A stretch of 55,667 nt of DNA from positions 1 through 55,667 of the forward strand of contig JAJPHB010000115.1 in assembly GCA_021325525.1 (NCBI GenBank), given 5' to 3'. Below are positions 16,261 to 25,444 of the stretch, piece by piece (positions within the stretch are counted from its first letter, which is position 1; every line of letters starts with the position of its first letter). The stretch comes from Alphaproteobacteria bacterium. GTDB lineage: Bacteria > Pseudomonadota > Alphaproteobacteria > ATCC43930 > CGMCC-115725. The position numbers were made by a program, and so were the translations under genes. The notes beneath the pieces are model-generated. The model ran no database searches. It saw nothing but the letters and a program-made list of their open reading frames with translations, and was not told where the DNA came from.

Positions 16261-18522
16261 CTATCGCCAACCCGCGGCGCGGGCGAGAGGCGCCGGGGCG
16301 GAGGCGGGCTCGGCCGCGATCTCGGCGCTGCGCGCCGCGACGTAACGGTCGAGCGCGCTGTCGAGCGACGGCATGAGATCGGCGCGTTGTGACATGAGCG
16401 CGCTGTAGCGGGGGCGCGCCGCGGTGAGCGCGAGGGCTGCCGCGGCAACGCCGTGGATGCGCGCGCCATCGAGGCGCGCCCGCGCGGCGGCGGCGCGCGC
16501 CAGCTCGGCCCAGCTCGTCGCGCCCTTGTTGGCGAGATGCCAAATCCCGGTCTCGCCGTCGATGAGCAGGTCGAGCGCGGCGTTCAGCAAATCGGGAACG
16601 TAGCTCGGCGATACCGTCACATCCTCGGCTGCGCGACAATCGCCGCCGCGCGCCAGGTGCCGCAGCACCTCTCCGAGGAAGTCGTCGTCATCGGCGCGAC
16701 CGAAGAGCGGGCCGGCGCGGATGACGAGCGCGTCGGGGCAAGCAGCGAGCACGGCCTGCTCGGCTTCCGCCTTGGCGCGCCCATAGGCGGAAAGCGGCGC
16801 TGGGCTGTCCTCCTCGAGATAGGGAGCGCGCTTGGCGCCGTCGAAGACAAGGTGCGAGGAGAAGCTGACCAGGGCGATTCCGCCGGCAGCGCATAGGCGA
16901 GCGAGCACATCGGCCGCTCCGACATTGTCGCGCCAGCAGCGCTCGCTCTCGCGTTCGGCGCGGTCGAGATGCGCGAAGCCGGCGGCGTTGAGGATGGCCC
17001 AGGGGCGGAGCTCGGCGATGGCGGCCGCGACCGCCGTCGGCTCGGCGGCGTCGAGGACCGCGCGCGGCAGCAGATGAAAGGGAAGGCCGCGGCGCGCGCA
17101 GAGGCGGCCGGCGGCTCTCGCCAAGCCGCCAGCGCCGCCGGTGATGAGCAGGGGACGGGAGTGGCGGTGGCGAACCGGCGGCGATTGCACGCCCGGCGCC
17201 GCGAAGGGGGAAGAGAGGTGGGCCGGCGCGTAGGTGAAGCGGTCCGGACGGTGCCACCAGCCCGGCGCATCGAGGACCGGGTGATCGGCTTTCCCGCCGG
17301 TCGCGAGGCGACGGACCAGCGCGGCCAGCGCGGTCGGCCGCGGCCGCGGCGCGCGGAGGTCGAAAACGCCGGGCTCATAGAAGCCCGCGCGCTTCGTCAG
17401 GAGGCTGTTCCAATCGTAGAGGCCGAGGAGGGCCCAGGCGGTGACGGCGCGGATATCGACGCCGCTGCCGCGCAGGCGCTGCGCGCTCTCCCAGATCTCG
17501 GAGAGCCAGCGAAGCTGCTCCTCGCGGCTGCACCCCAGATGCACCTCGGTCGCCGCCAGGGGCAGGCGGTAGCGCGACCAGGCCTCGGCGGCCAAGCGCT
17601 CGAAACCCTTCACTCCGTCGGCGACGACGCGGACCGCCTCGACATCGGCGTAAGGCCCGATCTCCCCCCGCGCCGGATGACGATCGGGGTAGCGCTCGAC
17701 GCGCTCGTCGAGGAAGCGCTCGCTCGTCAGGTAGTGATCGATGCCGAAGATATCGGGCGGGCAGGGATCGGCGGCGATCGCCTCCAGCTCGGCTTCGAGG
17801 CCGGTTTCGACGAAAGCGGACCAGAGCGGATGGTCGCGGCCGACGCGTCCTGTCAGCAGGTCGATGGTGAGCCAGCGCCGCTCGTTCTCGAAGGCGGCCT
17901 GGCGCGCGAGGCGGGGCGTGCTGTGCGCGAAGCCCAGATCTTCGGTCTGCACGAGCTGCGCATCCGGGTTGATCCGGCGGATGGCGCGCATGGCGAGCCG
18001 CGTCGCATTGATCTCGTTGACGAGGATGCGCAGGCAGGTCCGCTGGTCGCGGGCATGCGGATGCCAATGGCCGTAAAGCCCGCAGAAGCGCGCCGTCGTC
18101 AACGGCTCGTTGATCGGCGTGTAGGCGTCGAGCCAGGGATAGCGCGCCGCGACGCGCTCCGCGTAGGCGGCAAATTTTTCGGCGAAATCCGGCGCCGTCA
18201 GCTCGGTATGGCGCGGCCCGTTGCCATGATGGAGCAGGCCGGCGATCGGCCGGACGCCGAGCTCGCGAAGCCGGCCGAGCCGGGCGTCCGTCCAGCGCCA
18301 ATCGGCATCGTCGAGGGCGCCCGGCGCGACGCGCTCCCACAGTACCGGGTAGCGGATCGCGGCAAGGCCCAGGGCGGCGAAGTCGTCGATGTCCCGCAAG
18401 CGGTCATGATGCCCGGAGAGGCTGATCTGATCGACCTCCTCGCCCTGGCGGCGGACGACGCTGGCTTCGACTCCGCCCCACATTTCGAGGCGAGGGCCGA
18501 CAAAGCTCCGACCGTCCGGCAT
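16261..18522 (-). CDS. Glycoside hydrolase (GH1-like) fused to an RmlD-type sugar-nucleotide reductase domain
   Basis: A 753-residue bifunctional-looking protein. Residues ~1-410 form a clan-A (beta/alpha)8 glycosidase of the GH1 type, with a candidate acid/base Glu139 in TPINEPL and a candidate nucleophile Glu326 in AATEVHLGCS. Residues ~440-720 form an extended SDR like dTDP-4-dehydrorhamnose reductase: GGAGGLARAAG nucleotide-binding loop, SFSSHLVFDGAKRAPY and a YGRAKAEAE catalytic YxxxK. The ribosome-binding site AGGAGAACCTTCG fixes the start. It is last in the leftward operon, 45 nt after the GH2 gene. Similar fusions exist elsewhere. A plausible role is handling a deoxysugar-containing glycoside. 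Confidence 0.82.
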   Translation of the reverse strand: MPDGRSFVGPRLEMWGGVEASVVRRQGEEVDQISLSGHHDRLRDIDDFAALGLAAIRYPVLWERVAPGALDDADWRWTDARLGRLRELGVRPIAGLLHHGNGPRHTELTAPDFAEKFAAYAERVAARYPWLDAYTPINEPLTTARFCGLYGHWHPHARDQRTCLRILVNEINATRLAMRAIRRINPDAQLVQTEDLGFAHSTPRLARQAAFENERRWLTIDLLTGRVGRDHPLWSAFVETGLEAELEAIAADPCPPDIFGIDHYLTSERFLDERVERYPDRHPARGEIGPYADVEAVRVVADGVKGFERLAAEAWSRYRLPLAATEVHLGCSREEQLRWLSEIWESAQRLRGSGVDIRAVTAWALLGLYDWNSLLTKRAGFYEPGVFDLRAPRPRPTALAALVRRLATGGKADHPVLDAPGWWHRPDRFTYAPAHLSSPFAAPGVQSPPVRHRHSRPLLITGGAGGLARAAGRLCARRGLPFHLLPRAVLDAAEPTAVAAAIAELRPWAILNAAGFAHLDRAERESERCWRDNVGAADVLARLCAAGGIALVSFSSHLVFDGAKRAPYLEEDSPAPLSAYGRAKAEAEQAVLAACPDALVIRAGPLFGRADDDDFLGEVLRHLARGGDCRAAEDVTVSPSYVPDLLNAALDLLIDGETGIWHLANKGATSWAELARAAAARARLDGARIHGVAAAALALTAARPRYSALMSQRADLMPSLDSALDRYVAARSAEIAAEPASAPAPLARAAGWR

Positions 18523-18567
18523 CGAAGGTTCTCCTGTGGCCAGGAAAGAAAGGTGCGTGAAAAGGGG

Positions 18568-21321
18568 TCAGGCCGGCAGCGGCAGCTTTTCGCGCCGCTC
18601 GCGCCGCGCCGGCGCCGGCCTCTGCGCGAGCTCGGCCAGGGCATCGAGAAGGGTGGTCGCGGTCGGATCGGCGCCGGGCGCATCCTCGGTGAGGCGGAAC
18701 GTCGTCGCGACCAGCCGGCCGCGGCCGTAGTCGCGCTCGACGATGAGAGCGGCGGGCTTGTGGATCCAGCCGACCACGATCCCGGCGTGGACGCGCGCCT
18801 GAAAGTCCCAGCTGTTGCAGCCGGCGATCACGTGGTTCGGAATGACGCGGTCGAAGGCATGGTCGATGAGCGGGCCGCCCGGAATGCGCGCGAAGGGTCC
18901 TTCCCGCCGCAGCCAGGAGAAGGAGGATGCCCAGGCGCCGAGCCACATGCTGCCCTGGCGCGGCACGGCGCGGACCTGCTGCCAATGCGGGAAGACCGGC
19001 TGCAGCTCCATCGCCGCATCGCACAGCAGCAGCGCGCGGGCGCCCTGGCGAATGAGCCCCGCGAGGCGATCATCCAAGCTCTGGGCGACGATGAGATCGG
19101 CGCTTTCGGGCGTTGCCGCGCGCACATAGCCGAGGGCGCCGAAGCGCTGGCGCAGCGCATCCTCGGGCGACCAGACGGAGATGCCGGCGGCGCGCCGAGC
19201 ATCGCGCGCGGGAAACACGGCGAGGTCGAGATGGTTCGTCGCCAGAATTCCCGAGGCGGAGTCGAGCTCGAATTCGATCCTGTGGATCTCGGGCTCGAGC
19301 ACGGCCGGAGCCGTGAAGCGCGCGGCGCCGGCGGGGGCGGCCCCGGGTTCGAGCCGGATCGCCTCGCGCCCGCCGCAGCCGGCGGCATCGAGGCTCCAGC
19401 GCAGCTCGGCCTCGGCGATGCGCCTGCCGCCGCCCTCGGCGACGGCGAGCGCGATGGCGACCGCCTCGCCCGACCAGTAGGCGAGGCGCTCCCAGCGCGG
19501 CACGATGACGGTGTCGGCGTTGACCGCAGACAAAGCGTGGTGGAAGACGCGCGGGTTGCGCCGCATGTCGAGCAGGCCGTTCGACTCCCAGTGGCAGTCG
19601 GTGAATTCGGTGATGACGTAACCCGCGATCTCGGGCCGCCGGCGCATCGCCTCGATCTGATATTTGAGGGCGCGGTATTGCTGCCACTGCGCCGCCTCGA
19701 CGAATTTCCGCAGGCTGCCGAACACCCGGTCCAACCCGGCGGCGCGGAAGCGGTGCTCGACGCCATGCGGGTACATGACGCCCTCGCCCCAATCATGGCC
19801 GGTCTCGAACCACCATGGCTCCCGGCCGGCCGCATCCTTCAGAGCATCCGGGTCGGGCAGCCCCCAATTGCCGAATTCCGAGCAGATGAGCGGCTCGTCG
19901 CCGCTCCGCCGCGCATCGCCCGCGGCGCTGTACGTCCAGTCCGGCCGCGCGGCCAGGCGCTCGACGAAACCGTCCCACGCCGCCCGGTGGTCGGGGATCG
20001 CCGCATAGTAGTGAAAATCGTGCAGGTCGGATTCGACATGGATGTTGGGCGGGCAGGGGGAATTGTCGACGACGAGCCGCGTCGGGTCGAGCGCTTTCAG
20101 CCAGCGATAGGTGCGCCGCAGCCAGGCGCGGTGCGTCTCGTCATGGACGAGGTCGATGCCCCAATTCTCGTTGATGATCGTCCAACAGATGATCGACGGG
20201 TGGTTGCCGTCGCGCGCGACGATGCCGCGCAGCGTCGCTTCGAGACGTGCCGCGGATTTGTCCGTGAGGCGGCCCGTATTCGGCAGCTCGCTCCAGACGA
20301 GCAGCCCGAGCCGGTCGGCGACCGCGTAATAGCGCGGGTCCGGCACCTTGATGTGGCAGCGCAGGCAGTTGAGGCCGAGCTCCTTGGCCTTGCGGAACTG
20401 ATCCTCGATGAAGGCCTCGGAAGGCGGCGTGCAGATGCCGTCAGGGTAATAGTCCTGGTCGAGCGCGGCGCGAAGATAAATGGGCTCGCCGTTGAGCAGG
20501 ATGCGGCCGTCGCGCATCTCGATCGTGCGGAAGCCGAAGCTCTCGCCCACCTCGTCGCGCAGGTCATCCTCCTGCCGCAGCGTCGCGACGAGGCGATAGA
20601 GGCGCGGTCGCTCCGGTGACCAAGAGAGCGCCTCGGGCACCGTGATGCGAAGCCTCGCCTGGTCCTCGGCGGCCATGACGAGGCGGTTGGCGGCGGCGAC
20701 GAGCCGGCCCTCCGGCCCGATGATCTCGACATCGAGAGCGTGATCGCGGGGCAGTGGCCGCGCGAACTCGATCTCGAGCCGCACCGACCCGTCGGCGAGA
20801 TGCGGGAAGATGCGGAGCTGCCGAATATGGTCGCGAGCGCGGCGCTCGAGCGAGACGGGCTGCCAGATGCCGGCGAGCGGCCCGTACCAGCTCTGCTTCC
20901 CGAAGGGAATCTCGGCGAAGGGGTATTCCGGGTAGAGCGCCGGGTCGTCGGTGGGTGCGGTCACGAGCACGGCGAGTTCGTTCGGGCCGGGTCGGAGCGT
21001 GCCGGCGATATCGAAGGCGAAGGGCAGGTACCCGCCCTCGTTGCGGCCGATCTCGACGCCGTTGAGGAACACGACCGCGTGATAATTGACGGCGCCGAAG
21101 CGCAGAAGCACCGCGCCGCCGTCGAGCCAGCCCTGCGGCAGCTCGAAGCTGCGGCGGTACCAGGCGCGCCCGGTCCGCTCGCGCAGATCGGCGAATTCTG
21201 CCTGCCAGGGCGACGGAACCGTGCATTCGCGCCATGCTTCAACGGCATCGAGGGATACGGCCTTGTCGCCGCAAAAGGCAAAATCCCACCTTCCGTCGAG
21301 AGACAGCATCTCGCGCCGCAT
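18568..21321 (-). CDS. Glycoside hydrolase family 2 protein
   Basis: A 917-residue enzyme of the beta-galactosidase/glucuronidase/mannosidase family. Order: jelly-roll sugar-binding domain (~5-160, LSLDGRWDFAF, RAWYRRSFELP), immunoglobulin-like domain (~165-270), catalytic barrel (~275-600) with acid/base Glu385 in TIINENWG and nucleophile Glu482 in LICSEFGNWG, then ~300 residues of extra C-terminal beta and alpha/beta domains. No signal peptide, so it acts in the cytoplasm. Start MRREMLSLDG at 21321 has a GGAG at the right distance; an upstream ATG at 21399 would add 26 residues without a good site. Position after the SDR gene on the minus strand suggests one operon. Substrate unknown. Confidence 0.88.
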   Translation of the reverse strand: MRREMLSLDGRWDFAFCGDKAVSLDAVEAWRECTVPSPWQAEFADLRERTGRAWYRRSFELPQGWLDGGAVLLRFGAVNYHAVVFLNGVEIGRNEGGYLPFAFDIAGTLRPGPNELAVLVTAPTDDPALYPEYPFAEIPFGKQSWYGPLAGIWQPVSLERRARDHIRQLRIFPHLADGSVRLEIEFARPLPRDHALDVEIIGPEGRLVAAANRLVMAAEDQARLRITVPEALSWSPERPRLYRLVATLRQEDDLRDEVGESFGFRTIEMRDGRILLNGEPIYLRAALDQDYYPDGICTPPSEAFIEDQFRKAKELGLNCLRCHIKVPDPRYYAVADRLGLLVWSELPNTGRLTDKSAARLEATLRGIVARDGNHPSIICWTIINENWGIDLVHDETHRAWLRRTYRWLKALDPTRLVVDNSPCPPNIHVESDLHDFHYYAAIPDHRAAWDGFVERLAARPDWTYSAAGDARRSGDEPLICSEFGNWGLPDPDALKDAAGREPWWFETGHDWGEGVMYPHGVEHRFRAAGLDRVFGSLRKFVEAAQWQQYRALKYQIEAMRRRPEIAGYVITEFTDCHWESNGLLDMRRNPRVFHHALSAVNADTVIVPRWERLAYWSGEAVAIALAVAEGGGRRIAEAELRWSLDAAGCGGREAIRLEPGAAPAGAARFTAPAVLEPEIHRIEFELDSASGILATNHLDLAVFPARDARRAAGISVWSPEDALRQRFGALGYVRAATPESADLIVAQSLDDRLAGLIRQGARALLLCDAAMELQPVFPHWQQVRAVPRQGSMWLGAWASSFSWLRREGPFARIPGGPLIDHAFDRVIPNHVIAGCNSWDFQARVHAGIVVGWIHKPAALIVERDYGRGRLVATTFRLTEDAPGADPTATTLLDALAELAQRPAPARRERREKLPLPA

Positions 21322-21420
21322 GAATACTCCGTCGTCTCTTGGCGAGGTCGGCTTCGACGGCCGATGAACCTGAAGGTTCTCGGCGATGGCGGCGCGCATT
21401 CAGAAATCCGCCCGGCGATC

Positions 21421-21439
21421 GCCGAGAGGAAGTCTCGGC
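21421..21439 (-). other. Stem-loop between the SDR and GH2 genes
   Basis: GCCGAGA (21421-21427) pairs perfectly with TCTCGGC (21433-21439) across a 5-nt loop. It lies in the longest gap (166 nt) of the leftward operon and could act as an attenuator or a processing/stability element that lets the GH2 part be expressed at a different level. Confidence 0.4.
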
Positions 21440-21487
21440 CGTTATGGTTAATGAGGTCTTAAGCGGCGGCGCGGCGCGCCGGCGTTT

Positions 21488-22249
21488 TCACACCCAGCCG
21501 CCATCGACGACATAGCCCTGGTTGGTGCACATCGCGCTGTCGTCGGCGGCGAGGAACAGCACCATGCTGGCGATGTCCCGCGGCATCAGCTTCCGCTTCC
21601 GGCATTGCCGTTCCATGATCTGCGTCTCGGCCTCGGGCGTCACCCACAGCTTGAGCTGCCGCTCGGTCATGACCCATCCGGGCAGCACGGAATTGACGCG
21701 GATCTGCTGCGGCCCGAGGTCGCGCGCCAGCGTCCGCGTCAGGCCGGTGATGGCCGCCTTCGCCGTGACGTATCCGGGCATGCCGCCCTGGCCGATCATC
21801 CAGCTTATCGAGCCGAGATTGATGATGGAGCCGCCGCCCGCCGCCGCCATTCCGGGCGCCACGGCCTGCGCCGCGAAGAATTGATGACGGAGATTGACGG
21901 CCATGATGCGGTCCCAGAGCTCTGGAGTCACGTCCTCAATCCGGTGGCGGTCGTCGCGCGCGGCGTTGTTGACGAGGACGCGGATCGCCCCCGCTTCGCG
22001 CGCGATCGCGGCGACGGTGTCGCGGAGCGCCGCGACATCGGCGAGATCGCAGCGCCGGAAGAGCGGGGCGGCCCCGCTGGCGCGCAGCCTTTCGAGCAGG
22101 GCGGCCGCTGATGCCTCGTCGATGTCGAGGAAGGCGACGCGTGCCCCCTGGGCACAAAAAGCCTCGACGATGGCGGCGCCGATGCCCGAGCCGCCGCCCG
22201 TCACCAGGACGACGCGATTCTGGAGGCTCGGATAACGCGCGCTCGTCAT
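21488..22249 (-). CDS. Short-chain dehydrogenase/reductase, probably sugar-oxidising
   Basis: A 253-residue classical SDR. The cofactor loop TGGGSGIG (residues 17-24) and the acidic DID at the end of beta-2 (residues 42-44) favour NAD+. NNAARDDRH resembles the NNA-NDDRH segment I recall from aldose (xylose/arabinose-type) 1-dehydrogenases. The catalytic Ser is in LGSISWM and the YxxxK motif in GYVTAKAAI. It lies 40 nt after the cupin gene and upstream of GH2. Its likely job is to oxidise or reduce a sugar freed by, or fed into, the neighbouring glycosidases. Confidence is high for the fold and moderate for the substrate class. Confidence 0.87.
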   Translation of the reverse strand: MTSARYPSLQNRVVLVTGGGSGIGAAIVEAFCAQGARVAFLDIDEASAAALLERLRASGAAPLFRRCDLADVAALRDTVAAIAREAGAIRVLVNNAARDDRHRIEDVTPELWDRIMAVNLRHQFFAAQAVAPGMAAAGGGSIINLGSISWMIGQGGMPGYVTAKAAITGLTRTLARDLGPQQIRVNSVLPGWVMTERQLKLWVTPEAETQIMERQCRKRKLMPRDIASMVLFLAADDSAMCTNQGYVVDGGWV

Positions 22250-22289
22250 GGCCTCGATCCCTTTTGTGACTGATGTCGCGACGGGGGCG

Positions 22290-22691
22290 TCAGGTCCCCG
22301 GCATCGATATTTGGTCGCCCGCGCGCGACGGCCAGCGCACCGTCAGGATCACGCTGTCGGCGATCGCCGTCCAGCGATGACGGGGCCCCGCCGGCCACAA
22401 GGCATAGTCCCCCGGCCGCTCGAAGCGGATGACGGTGCCGAGCTCGGGGAATTCGAGGAGAAAGCAGCCGGCGACCAGGATCGACAGAGTCGTCGCCGTC
22501 GCGTTGGCGCCGTAGCCGAGCTTGGTCTCGCCGGCGCGATGGGTTCCCCACTTGATCTCGACCTCCTCGGAACGGCGCAGGCCGCGAGCGGGATCGAGAA
22601 AATGCCCGATGAACCAGCCGCCGCGGGCGCCGCCTTCCTCGGCGGCGTTTCCAGTCGCAACTAAACAGTTCGTTGCACTGTGTTCGGGCAT
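22290..22691 (-). CDS. Cupin-type small protein
   Basis: A 133-residue protein with a single double-stranded beta-helix (cupin) fold suggested by the pattern EVEIKWGTHRAGETKLGYG, then LSILVAGCFLLEFP, then RPGDYALWPAGPRHRWTAI. One cupin His motif appears conserved (GPRHRW) and the first motif is partly retained (WGTHRAGE). It could bind a metal or a small ligand. Start 22691 follows GAGGAAAA. It leads the leftward set and its start is 236 nt from the divergent glycosyltransferase, so both sets probably share a regulatory region. Confidence 0.72.
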   Translation of the reverse strand: MPEHSATNCLVATGNAAEEGGARGGWFIGHFLDPARGLRRSEEVEIKWGTHRAGETKLGYGANATATTLSILVAGCFLLEFPELGTVIRFERPGDYALWPAGPRHRWTAIADSVILTVRWPSRAGDQISMPGT

Positions 22692-22927
22692 TTTTCCTCA
22701 TATGTTTACTTTATCGTGACTGGAATAAATTACCACCCTTGGCCCGTTCTCCGCCCAATGACCGAGATCATCGAAACAAGCGACCAGATTCGTCTGGAGA
22801 TTACATAGCATGATATTTAACCTCAAGTAGTGATCACATGAATCGACAAGATTATCTCTGGCGCCGATCGGGAACTTCTAGTTTCTCTCCTCGTTTTAGG
22901 CGAATCAAACCGGAGGAGGGGAATCGC

Positions 22928-24115
22928 GTGGATGAGCAGCGCGCGGCGCCGGCAACGCGTACTGATTCGGCGGAGGGGCGAGGCGCTCCGGTCACCCATC
23001 CGGCGGTCCGGTCGAGAGCCGGGGAAAAGACGGCGCTCATCTGCTTCTCGCATCTGCGCTGGCACTTCGTCTTTCAAAGACCCCAACACCTGATGACCCG
23101 CTTCGCGCGCGAGATGCGCGTTTTTTATGTCGAGGAGCCGGTCTATTGCGACGAGGCGGCGCCGAGGCTCGAGCGCCATCGGACGACGCACGGGGTCGAG
23201 ATTCTGGTGCCCCGCCTCCCGCATGGACAGAGCGAGGCGATGCAGATCGCTGCGCAGCGCCGGCTGCTCGACGGATTCCTCGCCGAGGAGGCGATCGCGG
23301 CGCCGATCCTCTGGTACTACACGCCGATGAGCGCCGCCTTCTCGGATCATCTGGCGGCGCGCAAGGTCGTCTACGACTGCATGGACGAGCTCTCTGCCTT
23401 CCGCGGCGCGCCGGCGGCGATGCTGGAGCGCGAGCGGCAATTGCTCGCCCGGGCCGATGTCGTCTTCACCGGCGGCTACAGCCTTTATGAGGCGAAGCGC
23501 GGCCGGCACCCTAATGTCCATGCCTTTCCGAGCAGCGTCGATGTCGCGCATTTCCGCAAGGCGCGCGCCGCGCTCCCCGAGCCCGACGACCAGCGCGAGA
23601 TCCCGCGGCCGCGAATCGGTCATTACGCGGTGCTCGACGAGCGGCTCGATCTCGCCCTCCTCGCCGCCATCGCCGATGCGCGGCCCGTCTGGCATCTCGT
23701 GCTGGTCGGGCCGGTCGTGAAGATCGATCCCGCCGAGCTGCCGCGCCGTCCCAACATCCATTATCTCGGCGGCAAGCGCTACGAGGAGCTGCCCGCCTAT
23801 CTCGCGGGCTGGGACATCGCCTTCATGCCCTTCGCCATCAACGAGGCGACGCGCTTCATCAGCCCGACCAAGACGCCGGAATACCTTGCTGCCGGCAAAG
23901 AAGTGGTCTCGGCGCCCATCACCGACGTCGTGCGCAGCTATGGCGAGGCTGGATTGGTGCGCATTGCCGAAGGGCCGGCGGAATTCGTGGCGGCGATCGC
24001 GGCCGCGCTCGAAGGGCGGACGGAGCGCCGCGCCTGGCTGGCGGCGGTCGACCGCGCGCTCGAGGCGATGTCCTGGGAGGAGACGTGGAAGCAGATGAAG
24101 GGCCTCATGGAATGA
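22928..24115 (+). CDS. Glycosyltransferase family 1/4-like protein
   Basis: A 395-residue GT-B type glycosyltransferase. The N-terminal half has ICFSHLRWHFVFQRPQHLMT, typical of GTs that sit beside UDP-galactopyranose mutase. The C-terminal half has the nucleotide-sugar part, LVLVGPVVKIDPAELP, IHYLGGKRYEELPAY and ISPTKTPEYLAAGKEVV, where the E of TKTPEYLAAG is the equivalent of the retaining-GT EX7E region. I chose GTG 22928 because GGAGGAGGGG lies just before it; an ATG at 22838 adds 30 unstructured residues without such a site. It overlaps the mutase gene by 4 nt (ATGA). Probably adds galactofuranose or a related sugar at the inner face of the membrane. Confidence 0.85.
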   Translation: MDEQRAAPATRTDSAEGRGAPVTHPAVRSRAGEKTALICFSHLRWHFVFQRPQHLMTRFAREMRVFYVEEPVYCDEAAPRLERHRTTHGVEILVPRLPHGQSEAMQIAAQRRLLDGFLAEEAIAAPILWYYTPMSAAFSDHLAARKVVYDCMDELSAFRGAPAAMLERERQLLARADVVFTGGYSLYEAKRGRHPNVHAFPSSVDVAHFRKARAALPEPDDQREIPRPRIGHYAVLDERLDLALLAAIADARPVWHLVLVGPVVKIDPAELPRRPNIHYLGGKRYEELPAYLAGWDIAFMPFAINEATRFISPTKTPEYLAAGKEVVSAPITDVVRSYGEAGLVRIAEGPAEFVAAIAAALEGRTERRAWLAAVDRALEAMSWEETWKQMKGLME

Positions 24116-25398
24116 CCGGCGCACGGAACGGGACGGGGAACGGACACGCCGAAGCGGCCTCGGCATGGCGCATCGCGCGCGAACAACCGCGCAGCCGGGC
24201 GGTGCGTCGGGCCGGGCGCGCCGGCTTCGATTACCTCGTGGTTGGCGCGGGTTTCGCCGGCAGCGTCCTTGCCGAAAGGCTGGCCGCCGGCATGGGCAAG
24301 CGCGTGCTGGTGATCGACCGCCGCCCGCATATCGGCGGCAACGCCTACGATCACTACAACGATGACGGCATCCTTGTGCACCGCTATGGCCCGCACATCT
24401 TCCACACCAATTCGCCGCGCGTCGCCGAGTACCTGTCGCGTTTCACCAAATGGCGCCCCTATGAGCACCGCGTGCTCGCCGCGGTCGACGGCATGCTGGT
24501 GCCGATTCCGATCAACCTGACGACGATCAACCGGCTCTACGGCCTCGATCTCACTTGCGACGAAGTCGACGCCTTCCTCGCGGCGCGGGCCGAGAAGGTG
24601 GCGATGATCCGCACCTCGGAGGACGTCGTCGTCAGCCGCGTCGGGCGCGAGCTCTATGAGAAATTCTTCCATGGCTATACGCGCAAGCAATGGGGGGTCG
24701 ATCCCTCGCAGCTCGACAAGGCGGTGACGGCGAGGGTGCCGACCCGCACCAATACCGACGACCGCTATTTCACCGACAGCTTTCAGAACATGCCGCGTCA
24801 CGGCTACACGCGCATGTTCGAGAACATGCTCGACCATCCGAACATCAAGATCATGCTCAATGCCGATTTTCGCGAGATCGCCGGCGAAGTGCGCTACGAC
24901 AAGCTCGTCTATACCGGCCCCATCGACGAGTTCTTCGATTACCGCTACGGCAAGCTGCCCTACCGCTCGCTCCGCTTCCGGCATGAGACGCTGCCGCAGG
25001 AGCGCTTCCAGCCGGTCGCGGTGGTGAACTATCCGGCGCCGGACATCCCCTATACGCGCATCACCGAATACAAGCACCTCACCGGCCAGAAGCATCCGAT
25101 GACCGGCATCACCTACGAGTTTCCGACCTCGGAAGGCGACCCCTATTACCCGGTGCCGCGGCCGGAGAACGCCGAACTCTACCGCAAGTACCAAGCGCTT
25201 GCCGACGCGACTCCCGATGTCGAGTTCGTCGGGCGGCTCGCCACATACCGCTACTACAACATGGACCAGGTGGTGGCGCAGGCGCTGGCGCTTTATGCCC
25301 GCATCAGCGGCGAGGCGCAGCCGGTCGCGCCGCCGACCGAGCCGGCACCGCTCGTCGCGCGCAGCGCGCAGCTCGACAAAGCGGATGCGGCCGACTGA
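24112..25398 (+). CDS. glf: UDP-galactopyranose mutase
   Basis: A 428-residue flavoenzyme that interconverts UDP-galactopyranose and UDP-galactofuranose, giving the donor for Galf-containing glycans. The FAD-binding loop VVGAGFAGSVLAERLA begins at about residue 43, followed by DRRPHIGGNAYDHYN and HRYGPHIFHTN. The active-site arginines and tyrosines sit in YTRKQWGVDPSQLDK and NMPRHGYTRMFENML; the C-terminal EYKHLTGQ and RYYNMDQVVAQAL blocks are typical. It carries an extra ~40 residues at the N-terminus and a Pro/Ala tail. Its start overlaps the glycosyltransferase stop, so the two are translationally coupled. Confidence 0.95.
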   Translation: MTGARNGTGNGHAEAASAWRIAREQPRSRAVRRAGRAGFDYLVVGAGFAGSVLAERLAAGMGKRVLVIDRRPHIGGNAYDHYNDDGILVHRYGPHIFHTNSPRVAEYLSRFTKWRPYEHRVLAAVDGMLVPIPINLTTINRLYGLDLTCDEVDAFLAARAEKVAMIRTSEDVVVSRVGRELYEKFFHGYTRKQWGVDPSQLDKAVTARVPTRTNTDDRYFTDSFQNMPRHGYTRMFENMLDHPNIKIMLNADFREIAGEVRYDKLVYTGPIDEFFDYRYGKLPYRSLRFRHETLPQERFQPVAVVNYPAPDIPYTRITEYKHLTGQKHPMTGITYEFPTSEGDPYYPVPRPENAELYRKYQALADATPDVEFVGRLATYRYYNMDQVVAQALALYARISGEAQPVAPPTEPAPLVARSAQLDKADAAD

Positions 25399-25444
25399 AG
25401 GACGGAGCGCGCCAAGGCGCGGCCAGCGAGCATTCGGAGGACTG

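Noticed and set aside
16969-20619. A 1216-codon open frame on the plus strand across the GH1-RmlD and GH2 genes
   Set aside because: It is antisense to two well-supported glycosidase genes with complete motifs. Its composition (Arg, Ala, Gly, Asp runs) is that of a GC-bias shadow, and it has no recognisable domain.
21444-21457. A 14-base string ATGGTTAATGAGGT shared with 29619-29632
   Set aside because: Identical 14-mers are expected a few times by chance in a window this size. Only the TTAACCAT core was kept, as a weak CtrA-type observation.
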